Assembly (NCBI RefSeq): GCF_002288185.1
Contig: NZ_CP016776.1
Coordinates: forward strand, 1,178,001-1,242,000
Source of the DNA: Candidatus Planktophila vernalis
GTDB lineage: Bacteria; Actinomycetota; Actinomycetes; Nanopelagicales; Nanopelagicaceae
Reading direction: 5' to 3'
Length of the DNA stretch: 64,000 nucleotides
Numbering within the stretch: position 1 is the first letter of the stretch; every line of letters begins with the position of its first letter. Shown here piece by piece: positions 26,127 through 35,412 of the stretch. The position numbers were made by a program, and so were the translations under genes. Under the pieces are notes generated by a model. That model was not told the DNA's origin, did not search any database, and worked only from the letters and a program-made list of their open reading frames with translations.

Positions 26127-27462
26127 TCTCTTTTAGGCGTTCCAAAGATTCCAAGCGCTCTATTGCATGATCAACTAATCGCTCTGGATAGCCCTTGCTG
26201 TATCCATCTAAATAGAGCCATGGTTCATGTATTTCGGCCGCAGATAAATGCGCAAGCTCTGGCACATACTTTCGAATGTAATCCCCATTTTCATCAAAGC
26301 GTTTGCCTTGCTCAATTGGATTAAAGACTCGGTAATAAGGAGATGCATCTGTGCCGGTGCCTGCTGTCCACTGCCAACCATGAGCATTAGATGCAACATC
26401 ATAATCAACTAAGTGATCAGCAAAGAATCTCTCTCCTAGCTGCCACTCAAGATGTAGATCTTTAACTAAGAATGAGGCAACAACCATTCGGGTGCGGTTA
26501 TGCATCCAGCCTTCTTGTATCAGTTGGCGCATGGCTGCATCAACAAATGGATAGCCAGTCTTTCCTTCACACCAGGCTTTGAATTGAGCACCAGGCTCGT
26601 CATATCGCATGTCAGCAAAGCGAGGCGCGTAATACTCACGATCAGTCATTGGATTGTTAAAGAGAACATCAGCATAAAACTCACGCCAAGCAATCTCTTT
26701 GCGGAAAGTATCGTGGGCTTTGCTTTCTCCCAAGTTTTCAAGAAGTGTGCGCGGATGAATCTCACCAAACTTTAGATATGAACTCATCTTTGAAGTTCCA
26801 TCTATGCCTGCAAAATTTCTGTTCTCATCGTAAGTATCGAGGCCCTTTTTGGTGAATTCTTTAAATCGAGATAACGCTGCTGCTTCTCCCGCTTTTATAA
26901 TTTCAACACCTTTTGGTAGTGGAAAATCAGGAAAACTACGGTATTCAGAAGTTGGTTGCACAAATTTCATACTCTTAGGTGTTTTTGCTGGCGCGCGCCA
27001 ACCATGAGTTCGCCATGCTCTATAAAATGGCGTGTAGACCTTGTATGGGGTTGCATCACTAGGTTTTAGAACTCGCCCAGGTGTAACAGCATATGGACTT
27101 CCCGTGCGAACTAACTTAATTCCCGCAGCTTCCACTCTTGCATCACGCTCTGCGCCATATCGCTCATACTCTGCAGAGATGTGAACCTCTTGAACATCAT
27201 ATTTTTTTATCAGCGCAGTTAGTACTTCAACCTGATCGCCCTCAATGATGTGCAGATTATTACCAAGTGACTCATCCAAACTTCTTAATGATTGAGCCAT
27301 ATAAGCCAATAGCTTTGCACCGGCCTCTTTAATCTGAGTTTTATCAAGAATAAAAAGTGGAATTACTTGCTCTGATGATTCAACTGCGGCCAATAAGGCA
27401 GGATGGTCGTTGATTCGAAGATCTCGACGAAACCAGATAATGGCTACTTTCCCTTTTGGCAT
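26092..27462 (-). CDS. phr: Deoxyribodipyrimidine photolyase (cryptochrome/photolyase family)
   Basis: A 456-aa FAD light-dependent DNA repair enzyme. The N-terminal antenna domain begins IIWFRRDLRINDHPAL; the FAD domain contains KFGEIHPRTL, WREFYADVL, PFVDAAMRQL, GWMHNRTRM and QWTAGTGTDASPYYRVFNP. This is the class I CPD photolyase arrangement, though 6-4 or cryptochrome roles cannot be excluded. A photolyase suits a sunlit planktonic habitat. It precedes a 93-base gap with nothing recognised. Confidence 0.92.
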   Translation of the reverse strand: MPKGKVAIIWFRRDLRINDHPALLAAVESSEQVIPLFILDKTQIKEAGAKLLAYMAQSLRSLDESLGNNLHIIEGDQVEVLTALIKKYDVQEVHISAEYERYGAERDARVEAAGIKLVRTGSPYAVTPGRVLKPSDATPYKVYTPFYRAWRTHGWRAPAKTPKSMKFVQPTSEYRSFPDFPLPKGVEIIKAGEAAALSRFKEFTKKGLDTYDENRNFAGIDGTSKMSSYLKFGEIHPRTLLENLGESKAHDTFRKEIAWREFYADVLFNNPMTDREYYAPRFADMRYDEPGAQFKAWCEGKTGYPFVDAAMRQLIQEGWMHNRTRMVVASFLVKDLHLEWQLGERFFADHLVDYDVASNAHGWQWTAGTGTDASPYYRVFNPIEQGKRFDENGDYIRKYVPELAHLSAAEIHEPWLYLDGYSKGYPERLVDHAIERLESLERLKEIKADKPLDPRA

Positions 27463-27555
27463 GGGTAGATTTAACCAGTAGGAAAGAGATTAAGCGCACC
27501 CAAATCCGTAGGCGTTGCATCAATTTCTGGCGCTGCATTACTTACGTATAGATCA

Positions 27556-29514
27556 CTACCGTCGTGGTGCGGGGATGGTGAGGCTTGTATACGGTAGCTC
27601 ATATTTTTTCCCCTTCGAATTAATGACTTCTGCGCGAAGTTCTAGTTTTTGTTCTGCAAACTCAAGCGGATCGATGTAAACGATATAAGGCGAGTTGGTA
27701 TCTGTGCCCAGTGAAATCCATGGCTTATCAGCAGCAGTTCTAGCGGAAAACGTAACCTTCAAAAGATCTTTAGAGGTAACTGCTGCTTTTGTTTCGTAAT
27801 ATCCAGTCAGAAAATCCATCTTTGAAGTTAACTTTCCAACCTTTACATCAGTCTTATCAATGCCCTTATTGGCCTTTAAAACCACTGTAGATAGGGCCGG
27901 CACAGTAATTGTCACAACCTCACTCTTATTAACAACAGCCGGCTTACCCAATAGAGCTTTCCATCCACCAGTTGAAGTTGCAGTGTTAATCGATGCTTTG
28001 ATTGCCTTGGTTGAGCTATTAAAAGCAACTAGGTACTCACGATTTTCTGACTCATCTTTCTTTGAAATCACCAATAGCTCGTCTTTGGCGTATCTAACCT
28101 GCATAGATGAGTTAGCTAACCCTGGATTTGATCCTCTTAAGGCTGATAAAACTTTGAGGTATTTAGCAATTGGGTGTGAATCTGTAATTGAAAAAGCATC
28201 ACCTGTACCAATGGGATTACTTCCTACACGTGCTTCAGTTTTCCAAATTCCAACTTTCGTCGAAAACATATCTTGGCGTGCTAACTGATCAGAACCTGAA
28301 CCTGTACCAATCATTCCAACTTCATCACCGTAATAAACCGAAGGGATACCACGAGTTAAATACATGAGCGCATGCCCTAGCAAGGTTCTTGGTAGTAGTT
28401 CACTGGCCTTGTTAATTCGCTTTGACTCAATAATCTTGGCTGCACGTCCCATGTCATGATTTCCTAGGAAAGTCACAAGGTTACTGGCATCTGATGTAGC
28501 AGTTGTATACAGGTCATCATAAGCAAAGAGGTTTTCTACAACTGTTGCATCAGAATAACCAGCTGCGAACTCTGCCGCAGTCCGTTGGAATGGGAAATCT
28601 AGAACAGTTTGAATCTTGTTTCTGCGAACGTAATTCATCAGATTAATCGGGTTAACATCCCACACTTCACCAAAGATTGTGAAGTTATCAATACCTACTG
28701 ATTTAGCAGCAGCATTAATCTGTGGTGACCAGTTTTTGAAGAAAGCATCATCAACGTGGCGAGCTGTGTCGACTCGAAATCCTGAGATTCCATAGTCCCT
28801 AATCCATTGTCCATACACATCAGCCCAGCCGTTATAAACAACTGGTTTTTCAGTTGCTATGTCATCCAAACCAAAGAAATCACCCGTTTGAATACAGGGG
28901 CCATCTCCCCAACAGTTACTCATTGATCCTACGTTGTGATAATTACTTAAATCATTGAGCCAGGCTGGGTTCTTGGCATTGAGTAAATCACTCGATAAGT
29001 AGGCGGTTTTATCGTTATAGGAAATCACATCACCTGTGTGGTTTGTAACGATATCTAGAATCAGCTTGAGATTTAACTTCTTGGCACAGGCAGCAAATGC
29101 AACCATATCTGCCTTAGTACCCAAGTGTGGATCTACATTTAAGAAATCAACGCCCCAATATCCATGATAGCCAGCACCGTTTGGAGTCGGCTTTTGTTGG
29201 ACAACAAGTGGAGTAACCCAGATAGCAGTAAAACCAAGTTTTTTGATGCGAGCTAAACCGTTATCGCCATCACTGCATGTTCCAGTTAAACCCTTTAAAT
29301 CTCCACCATGAAAAAATGCGGTATCTCTTGGGTTGTAACCCGGGAACGAATCATTTGATGTATCACCGTTAAGATAGCGATCAGGAAAAACAAAATAGAT
29401 TAAATCTTTAGATAGACCTACTTTTACTGGATCAACTACTGGGGCAGCAAAAGATGTAGAGGCAAGCCCAATTAGAAGTGATGTAACTACAAAGAGTACA
29501 AACCTCTTTTTCAA
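27556..29514 (-). CDS. Secreted GH13 alpha-amylase family glycoside hydrolase
   Basis: A 652-aa exported glycosidase. Signal peptide 1-23 (ends STSFA). GH13 regions are in order: DIVTNH (154-159), FRVDTARH (246-253, nucleophile Asp249), FGEVWD (281-286, acid/base Glu283) and GNHD (351-354, Asp354). Residues about 545-650 form a separate beta-rich C-terminal domain, possibly carbohydrate-binding. No sortase or lipid anchor. It lies 2 bases after malG in the binding-protein operon, so it probably cuts starch-like polymers into maltodextrins taken up by the transporter. Confidence 0.92.
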   Translation of the reverse strand: MKKRFVLFVVTSLLIGLASTSFAAPVVDPVKVGLSKDLIYFVFPDRYLNGDTSNDSFPGYNPRDTAFFHGGDLKGLTGTCSDGDNGLARIKKLGFTAIWVTPLVVQQKPTPNGAGYHGYWGVDFLNVDPHLGTKADMVAFAACAKKLNLKLILDIVTNHTGDVISYNDKTAYLSSDLLNAKNPAWLNDLSNYHNVGSMSNCWGDGPCIQTGDFFGLDDIATEKPVVYNGWADVYGQWIRDYGISGFRVDTARHVDDAFFKNWSPQINAAAKSVGIDNFTIFGEVWDVNPINLMNYVRRNKIQTVLDFPFQRTAAEFAAGYSDATVVENLFAYDDLYTTATSDASNLVTFLGNHDMGRAAKIIESKRINKASELLPRTLLGHALMYLTRGIPSVYYGDEVGMIGTGSGSDQLARQDMFSTKVGIWKTEARVGSNPIGTGDAFSITDSHPIAKYLKVLSALRGSNPGLANSSMQVRYAKDELLVISKKDESENREYLVAFNSSTKAIKASINTATSTGGWKALLGKPAVVNKSEVVTITVPALSTVVLKANKGIDKTDVKVGKLTSKMDFLTGYYETKAAVTSKDLLKVTFSARTAADKPWISLGTDTNSPYIVYIDPLEFAEQKLELRAEVINSKGKKYELPYTSLTIPAPRR

Positions 29515-29516
29515 GA

Positions 29517-30368
29517 TTAACCCTTAACCGATCCTGCGGTTAATCCACTCACAATGTATTTCTGTAACGACAAGAAGATAATCACAATTGGTATGGAAGC
29601 CAAGATTGATCCCGCAGCAAATGGGCCCCAGTTTTGTGAGTACTGACCGCCGATGAACTGTTGCAATCCAACTGCCACAGTTCTACTTTCCATATCAACT
29701 AAGAACAAGCGGGCCAAAATAAACTCATTAAAGGTTCCAATAAAGCTCAGTAGTGAAACAACAGCTAATACTGGTGCGGCCAATGGCACGAAAATGAGCC
29801 AGAAAGTCTGCACTTCTGATGCTCCATCAATCTTTGCTGCCTCATCTAGCTCTGCAGGAATTGAATCAACAAAGCCCTTGAGTAACCAGATGTTCACGCC
29901 CATCGCTCCGCCTAAATAAACAAGAAGCAGGCCTGCACGAGTTCCTAATCCGATTGACGGTGCGAATGAATAAACGCGCTCCATAATCACATAGACGGCA
30001 GAGATGGCCAGGATTGCTGGAAACATCTGCACAAGAAGCAGTAGCTGAATACCTTGTTTGCGTCCCTTGAATTTAAGGCGGCTGAAGGCAAAGGCTGATG
30101 CCGAACCGATAATTACTGAAAGAACTGCAACAGAGCCTGCAATTACTAGAGAGTTCTGCACCCATGACAAATAAGGAATTGTGGGGTTATTAAACAAGAG
30201 TTGATAGTTCTTAAATGAGATTTCTTGTGGAATAAATGAGGTCAGCTGCAAACTTCCAGATGAGGCAAAGGATGAAATCACAACTAAGTACAAAGGAAAG
30301 AGAGCAAACAAGCAGATAGAGATGGCGATGATGTGTCGCCATGAGTCATGCCTTAACCATTTTTTCAT
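29517..30368 (-). CDS. malG: ABC sugar transporter permease (MalG-like)
   Basis: A 283-aa permease with six TMs and the cytoplasmic EAA loop EAAKIDGASEVQTFWLIFVP that contacts the ATPase. It overlaps the end of malF by 4 bases. The adjacent amylase and binding protein point to maltodextrin. The C-terminus ends AGSVKG as in MalG homologues. Sugar assignment is from context. Confidence 0.9.
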   Translation of the reverse strand: MKKWLRHDSWRHIIAISICLFALFPLYLVVISSFASSGSLQLTSFIPQEISFKNYQLLFNNPTIPYLSWVQNSLVIAGSVAVLSVIIGSASAFAFSRLKFKGRKQGIQLLLLVQMFPAILAISAVYVIMERVYSFAPSIGLGTRAGLLLVYLGGAMGVNIWLLKGFVDSIPAELDEAAKIDGASEVQTFWLIFVPLAAPVLAVVSLLSFIGTFNEFILARLFLVDMESRTVAVGLQQFIGGQYSQNWGPFAAGSILASIPIVIIFLSLQKYIVSGLTAGSVKG

Positions 30369-31909
30369 CCGAATGTCTCCAATACCTTGGATTTTTTCAG
30401 ACTATAAAGAGAAATGGAAGCAACGAGCACGAAGATGATGAGTGAAATAGCACTGGCAAGACCAAGATCTTGCGTGCCAGTTCCAAAGGCAATCTTGTAG
30501 GTGTAGCTAATCAAAATATCTGTGGCTCCTGCAATTTCTCCATCTAGTTCATTACGTGGGCCACCACCTGTGAGTAAGTAAATCAAATTGAAGTTATTGA
30601 AATTAAATGCAAATGAGGCAATCAATAGCGGTGAAAGAATCTGCAGTAATAGAGGCAAGGTAATCTTGCGGAAGATCTGACGTGGGTTAGCACCATCTAT
30701 AGCTGCCGCTTCAAGTAATTCGCTTGGAATAGCTTGTAGTGATCCGCTTGAAATTAGATAGAAGTAAGGGAATCCCAGCCAAAGGTTTACAAGAATCACT
30801 GCTACACGTGCAAAATTGGGATCAGAGAACCAGGCAATATCACTTCCAAAGAGTGTATTGATTGCTCCAAACTCGGTGTTAAACATTCCACCCCAAATTA
30901 AGATACTCATAACACTTGGCATCGCATATGGAAGCACCAAGATAGAGCGATAGATTCGACGGCCAAATATTGGTCGATTCAAAGCAAGTGCAAGCAAGAG
31001 ACCCAAAGCAAATGTCGTTAAAACAGTAAGCAAGGCAAATGCCACTGTCCATATAAAGACTCGAACTAATGGTTCACGCACCCGGGGATCAGTGATGATT
31101 TTTGAGTAGTTTTCAAACCAGATAGGTGCTCGCCAACCTGGCTCCAAGATTGCAGTTTTATCATCTACGAGTGCGTAGTTTCCACGACCGTTATCGCGAT
31201 AAATGCTGCCATTTACTAGATTCCTAAATTCATCAGTTACAGGTAAGTATTCCAAGACCTGTCGAGAGACGATTCCTGCTTCAAAGCCTTCAAGTGCAAT
31301 GAAGTACTCACCTTCATATTGAAATTGGATTTTCGAGAATGACTTATCCGCGCTTGCCATTTGAGCATCGGTCAAGATTGAGAAATTCGGAGCAGTGATT
31401 GCAACACCATATTCATTAAGGGTTACATCATTTGCTGCCACAGGAATTCGTGAATCTGCTGTGGAGATGAAATATTTTAAGTTAGTAATGTCTGAAATAA
31501 GAATTGCTTCTTTACCATCATAGGTTCCCAATTTGATATCAAATGATGTTCCAGATGGATCGGCTTCAATTCCACGGATCTTGACCTGAACTATTGCTTC
31601 TTCTTTAGAGATGATGTTTCCAGTTTTATAGTTAAAGCCTGACATCGTCACCGTATAAAGAATTGGCCCAATAACAAAGGCAATGAGTAGCAAGATGCCG
31701 GGTATAAAGAATTTAAGTGGAATGGAGATTTTGGTTAAATATGTCAGAGCTAAAGCAAGAATAGTTAGAGCTAAAAACGCGGAGATTACATACTCTCTTT
31801 GAGCAAAAGCGCTCTGTGCCAACATCAGCAAAATAGCTGAGGCAAGGCCAACGATAATGATCTTAAGCAAGAGGGCTACTTTGCCTCTTATTAAGTAAGT
31901 CATTCTCAT
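30365..31909 (-). CDS. malF: ABC sugar transporter permease (MalF-like)
   Basis: A 514-aa permease, the long MalF type. Two or three TMs occupy residues 10-90, then an external domain of about 170 residues (about 95-275, beta-rich) and a second TM bundle. The EAA loop EAAAIDGANPRQIFRKITLP is near residue 400. The periplasmic-type P2 insert is known in MalF of Gram-negatives, where it contacts MalE; its presence in a monoderm relative is notable but not unique. It is separated from malE by a strong hairpin. Confidence 0.9.
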   Translation of the reverse strand: MRMTYLIRGKVALLLKIIIVGLASAILLMLAQSAFAQREYVISAFLALTILALALTYLTKISIPLKFFIPGILLLIAFVIGPILYTVTMSGFNYKTGNIISKEEAIVQVKIRGIEADPSGTSFDIKLGTYDGKEAILISDITNLKYFISTADSRIPVAANDVTLNEYGVAITAPNFSILTDAQMASADKSFSKIQFQYEGEYFIALEGFEAGIVSRQVLEYLPVTDEFRNLVNGSIYRDNGRGNYALVDDKTAILEPGWRAPIWFENYSKIITDPRVREPLVRVFIWTVAFALLTVLTTFALGLLLALALNRPIFGRRIYRSILVLPYAMPSVMSILIWGGMFNTEFGAINTLFGSDIAWFSDPNFARVAVILVNLWLGFPYFYLISSGSLQAIPSELLEAAAIDGANPRQIFRKITLPLLLQILSPLLIASFAFNFNNFNLIYLLTGGGPRNELDGEIAGATDILISYTYKIAFGTGTQDLGLASAISLIIFVLVASISLYSLKKSKVLETFG

Positions 31910-31933
31910 TGGTCCTAACTCAGTTTATGAAAA

Positions 31934-31968
31934 GAGTAATGCGGGCGAGAATCTCGCCCGCATTACTC
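31934..31968 (-). terminator. 15-bp perfect inverted repeat between malE and malF
   Basis: Arms of 15 bases (positions 31934-31948 and 31954-31968, reading GAGTAATGCGGGCGA and its complement) flank GAATC; one more G-C pair could close a 3-base loop. On the minus strand it is followed by CTTTTCATAA, a weak U tract. It is likely an attenuating terminator or RNA-stabilising hairpin, letting malE be made in excess over the permeases. Confidence 0.75.
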
Positions 31969-32002
31969 GACTTCAGTCTTTAATTTGGGTAACCCAAATT
32001 AT

Positions 32003-33262
32003 TTATAGATCGGCCTTACCGGCTTCGACGTTTACACGCCAGATTGAAGCTAGCTTAGATGCTTCTTTAACTGCATCCTTGCCGTCGATTAGTACTGCGG
32101 TCCAGTAAGCAGGAGCTGAATCCCAGTAGTTAGCGCCACCCTTATTTGTATTTAGGAATGCGCCGATCTGTGGAATACCAGCAAGGCTTGCTGCAGAACC
32201 GAATCCACGCTGCGCAGCTGAAACGGTTGCATCAGCTTGAGCACCCTTTTCTGCTGGTGGGCGCTTCTCTTGAGCCTGGTAGCGAACCTGTCCATCAGTT
32301 GATGCAAAGAAGTTAGTAAGAAGTGACTTAGCGCCAGCTTCTACTCCATGCTTTGCAGCAAATGTTGTTAGAAGTGCACCGCTAACAGAACCGAACATCT
32401 TTCCGTAAGTGCCTTCTTTAACACCTGGAACTGGCATGAGATTCATTGTGAATCCCTTTGCTACGTAATCTGCCCATTCCCAGTTACCAATAACTGCGTA
32501 AGGAACTGTTCCTGCAAGGAAGTTGTCCTTGCAACCTGTATCTGTTGCTGGGAAGAAGCCATTGCTCTTCTTTCCATCCATCAAATACTTGCGAACGTTG
32601 CTACCAAATGTTGTTGCGCTGAATGTACGTCCGTAAACGATTCCACCGCGTGAGTTGAACTGGTATGCATCTGCGCCGAGTGCTGAGAATACTGAGTGAG
32701 CTCCCCATGACATTCCGCCGCCTGCAACGCAAAGTCCAGCCTTAAGACCCTTTGAGGCCTTGAGTGACTTGTAGTTTGTAACCATTTCACCAAAAGTCTT
32801 TGGTGCTGATGAAACAAGCTTGGTGTTGTAGATCATTGCAACGTTGTTGATGTCTACAGGAACGCCGTAAAGCTTGCCCTTGTATGTTAAATCAAGGAAC
32901 TGTGTTGGATTGAAACGTGCCTTAACTGCAGCAGTTAGAGCTAGTGGTGCCAACTTTCCGCTCTTAGCTCCAGTTGGAACCCAGTCATTTCCACCAACAA
33001 CAATGTCAGGTCCTGATGCATCAGTTGCTTTATCAAAAGCATCCTTAAGTGCATCAAAGCTTGAGAAAGTTACGACCTTAACTGTGTAACCAGAAACCCA
33101 GTCACCCTTAGCTGCAATTACCTTAGTTAGGTTTGGCCCGCGAGATTCATCTGCCCACACAACGATTTCTGTGGCAGCACTTGCTGATGGTGCTACAAGT
33201 GTTGAAACTGCAAGCGCGAATGCTGCGAAAACTCCAGCAAATCCGAAACGCTTTGTATTCAT
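32003..33262 (-). CDS. malE: ABC sugar transporter substrate-binding protein (MalE-like)
   Basis: A 419-aa extracellular solute-binding protein of family 1. Signal peptide 1-29 (ends SASAA, no lipobox Cys visible), then IVVWADESRGPNL typical of maltose/maltodextrin binders. LYGVPVDINNVAMIYN and VPYAVIGNWEWADY match the sugar cleft. ATG 33262 follows GGAGGA. It is the first gene of the amylase operon. Without a lipobox it is unclear how it is held at the cell; retention could be by another route or the cleavage site may be misread. Confidence 0.92.
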   Translation of the reverse strand: MNTKRFGFAGVFAAFALAVSTLVAPSASAATEIVVWADESRGPNLTKVIAAKGDWVSGYTVKVVTFSSFDALKDAFDKATDASGPDIVVGGNDWVPTGAKSGKLAPLALTAAVKARFNPTQFLDLTYKGKLYGVPVDINNVAMIYNTKLVSSAPKTFGEMVTNYKSLKASKGLKAGLCVAGGGMSWGAHSVFSALGADAYQFNSRGGIVYGRTFSATTFGSNVRKYLMDGKKSNGFFPATDTGCKDNFLAGTVPYAVIGNWEWADYVAKGFTMNLMPVPGVKEGTYGKMFGSVSGALLTTFAAKHGVEAGAKSLLTNFFASTDGQVRYQAQEKRPPAEKGAQADATVSAAQRGFGSAASLAGIPQIGAFLNTNKGGANYWDSAPAYWTAVLIDGKDAVKEASKLASIWRVNVEAGKADL

Positions 33263-33316
33263 TTATATCCTCCATGGATGGAAATCACGCATACGAGGGC
33301 ATGCGCTATTGAGGCT

Positions 33317-33345
33317 ATTCCACACGTGTACAGGCGGGTAATCAA
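33317..33345 (-). promoter_or_regulatory. Candidate malE promoter with palindromic operator
   Basis: On the minus strand TTGATT (33345-33340) and TGGAAT (33322-33317) are separated by exactly 17 bases, each matching four of six consensus positions. The palindrome ACACGTGT (33322-33329) lies in the spacer and touches the -10, where a repressor could block polymerase. A LacI- or ROK-type regulator would be expected for sugar control but none is encoded nearby. The leader to malE is about 50 bases with a short CGCAT/ATGCG inverted repeat at 33288-33305. Confidence 0.35.
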
Positions 33346-33351
33346 ATTAGA

Positions 33352-33369
33352 AAGGCCCAACAAGGCCCT
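33352..33369 (-). terminator. Weak hairpin after citrate synthase gene
   Basis: On the minus strand GGCC-TTGTTG-GGCC, extended by A-T and G-T pairs, is followed by TTTCTAATTT. It would end the citrate synthase transcript just before the malE promoter. The stem is only four strong pairs, so support is modest. Confidence 0.35.
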
Positions 33370-33429
33370 AGAGAGGGCGGTTTTATCCGATTGTTATAAA
33401 GGGTCACCGTTGCAGTAACCCTTGCAGAC

Positions 33430-34545
33430 TTACTTGTGAAGCTGCTCTACCGTGCCATCCCAGCCCTTTACGGCCTCAGGTTTGCGAGGAGCCTTACCGA
33501 TATAGCGAGCCGATGGGCGGATCAAGCGGCCAGTGCGCTTTTCTTCCAAGATGTGTGCAGACCAACCAGCAGTGCGTGCAGCTGTAAACATTGAAGTAAA
33601 GAGATGCGCAGGAACTTCTGCAAAGTCCAAAATGATTGCTGCCCAGAACTCAACATTTGTTTCTAGAACACGATCTGGTTGACGCTCACGTAGTTCCTTA
33701 AGCGCTGCTTGCTCTAGCGCTTCTGCAACTGCATAACGAGGTGCGTTTAATTCTTTAGCGGTACGACGCAATGTGCGAGCACGTGGATCTTCTGCGCGAT
33801 AAACGCGGTGACCAAATCCCATAAGTCGTTCTTTGCGATCTAGCAATCCTTTTACATAAGTAGTTGCATCGCCAGTCTTTTCAACTTCATCAATCATATG
33901 TAATACGCGTGATGGTGCACCACCATGTAGTGGACCTGACATTGCACCAATTGCACCTGATAACGCAGCTGCAATATCTGCACCAGTTGATGCAATAACG
34001 CGTGCAGTAAATGTCGAAGCATTCATTCCATGCTCTGCAGCAGAAACAAAGTAAGCATCAATTGCGCGAACGTGTGCTGGATCTGGTTCCCCGCGCCAGC
34101 GAATCATCATGCGCTCAACAACTGTGTGTGCTTTATCAATTTCAGATTCTGGAACAGCTGGTGCAATTTGACCACGGGCAGCTTGTGCTAAGTATGAAAG
34201 AACCATCACAGATGCACGTGCAAGGTTGCTGCGAGCTTCTGCATCATCAATATCTAGAAGTGGTTTCAATCCCCATGCTGGTGCCAACATCGAAATTGCT
34301 GCCTGCACATCTACGCGCACATCACCTGAGTGCACTGGCAAAGGAAACTTTTCAGCATTTGGAAGACCTGGATTAAATTCATCATCAACTAGTAGTCCCC
34401 ATACGTTTCCAAATGAAACGCGTCCGACTAGATCTTCGATATCAACTCCGCGATAGCGAAGCGCGCTACCTTCTTTGTCGGGCTCAGCAATTTCAGATTC
34501 AAACGCAATTACACCTTCAAGACCTGGCTTGAAATCATCTGACAC
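33430..34545 (-). CDS. gltA: Citrate synthase (short, type 2-like form)
   Basis: It condenses acetyl-CoA and oxaloacetate at TCA-cycle entry. GTG 34545 is chosen: AAAGGAG precedes it and the conserved sequence DFKPGLEGVIAFESEIA starts right after. In-frame codons up to 34620 would overlap the pdxH leader. The 371-aa protein has LHGGAPSRV (substrate His), MGFGHRVYRAEDPRA (catalytic His) and the C-terminal RLIRPSARYIG. Length matches the actinobacterial CitA/citrate synthase 2 group, which can be hard to tell from methylcitrate synthase; no prp genes are present. Confidence 0.9.
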   Translation of the reverse strand: MSDDFKPGLEGVIAFESEIAEPDKEGSALRYRGVDIEDLVGRVSFGNVWGLLVDDEFNPGLPNAEKFPLPVHSGDVRVDVQAAISMLAPAWGLKPLLDIDDAEARSNLARASVMVLSYLAQAARGQIAPAVPESEIDKAHTVVERMMIRWRGEPDPAHVRAIDAYFVSAAEHGMNASTFTARVIASTGADIAAALSGAIGAMSGPLHGGAPSRVLHMIDEVEKTGDATTYVKGLLDRKERLMGFGHRVYRAEDPRARTLRRTAKELNAPRYAVAEALEQAALKELRERQPDRVLETNVEFWAAIILDFAEVPAHLFTSMFTAARTAGWSAHILEEKRTGRLIRPSARYIGKAPRKPEAVKGWDGTVEQLHK

Positions 34546-34667
34546 GGTGAGCTCCTTTAAGCGAAGTGAAGTTTCCTGCACGCCCAATTCTGCCCCTAAG
34601 AAAGGGGTGCTGGCGACCACGCGGCCATGAGGATGCGTTCAGAGCCAAAGTGAGGTTCGATACATCC

Positions 34668-35333
34668 ATGGCCGAATATGAGTTTTCTCGCGAAGAGATC
34701 CGTGCGATGCGCCGCTCCTATGGAGAGGCTGGCCTAGAGCATTTAGATGCAGACCCATTTAGCGCATTTTCTGAATGGCTGCGCCAGGCCCATGAGAACC
34801 CAATGATCGTTGAAGCAAATGCAATGGTGCTCTCAACTCTGGGCGATGATTCTTCCATTTCTACCAGAACAGTATTGCTCAAAGATATCTCTGATGGTGG
34901 ATTTACTTTCTTCACTAACTACTCATCGCGCAAAGCTCATGCAATGGAGAATAACGAACACGTCAGTTTGCTCTTTCCCTGGTATGCGATGGAGCGCCAA
35001 GTTTCAATTAGTGGGCTAGCTGCAAAAGTTTCCCAACAAGAGTCCGAAGATTATTTTGCAACAAGACCTTGGGGTTCACAGATTGGTGCATGGGCAAGTC
35101 ATCAATCATCACCACTTTCATCGCGTGAAGAGTTAGAACAACGCTATGAAGGTGCTGCACAGAAATGGCCTGAAGGAACAACAGTTCCATGTCCACCACA
35201 TTGGGGCGGATATCGAGTTACTCCATTAACTATTGAATTTTGGCAGGGTCGTTATTCACGTTTGCATGATCGTTTGCGATTTGAGAGAGATAACACCAAC
35301 TCAAAGTGGGAATTGAACAGGTATTACCCGTAG
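34668..35333 (+). CDS. pdxH: Pyridoxamine 5'-phosphate oxidase
   Basis: FMN enzyme that makes pyridoxal 5'-phosphate. ATG 34668 (MAEYEFSREE) is chosen; the upstream frame lacks family similarity. The 221-aa protein has the FMN-binding segment RTVLLKDISDGGFTFFTNY, SRKAHAM, and the C-terminal WQGRYSRLHDRLRF and ELNRYYP. It is divergent from citrate synthase, a common actinobacterial arrangement, with a 122-base promoter region between. Confidence 0.95.
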   Translation: MAEYEFSREEIRAMRRSYGEAGLEHLDADPFSAFSEWLRQAHENPMIVEANAMVLSTLGDDSSISTRTVLLKDISDGGFTFFTNYSSRKAHAMENNEHVSLLFPWYAMERQVSISGLAAKVSQQESEDYFATRPWGSQIGAWASHQSSPLSSREELEQRYEGAAQKWPEGTTVPCPPHWGGYRVTPLTIEFWQGRYSRLHDRLRFERDNTNSKWELNRYYP

Positions 35334-35412
35334 TTCTGCCCCAATAACAGCACATGCTTTCACCACATCATGGATTCTTGGTGTTACGTGCATATCTGCG
35401 CTTTAATACACC

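Noticed and set aside
33288-33305. Short inverted repeat CGCAT/ATGCG in the malE leader as a riboswitch
   Set aside because: Only five pairs with an 8-base loop; no known riboswitch consensus. Kept only as a note under the promoter.
34546-34620. N-terminal extension of citrate synthase
   Set aside because: Not conserved, and a strong Shine-Dalgarno directly precedes GTG 34545.
34566-34667. N-terminal extension of pdxH
   Set aside because: Pro/Arg/Lys-rich and unlike the family; ATG 34668 gives a normal PdxH.
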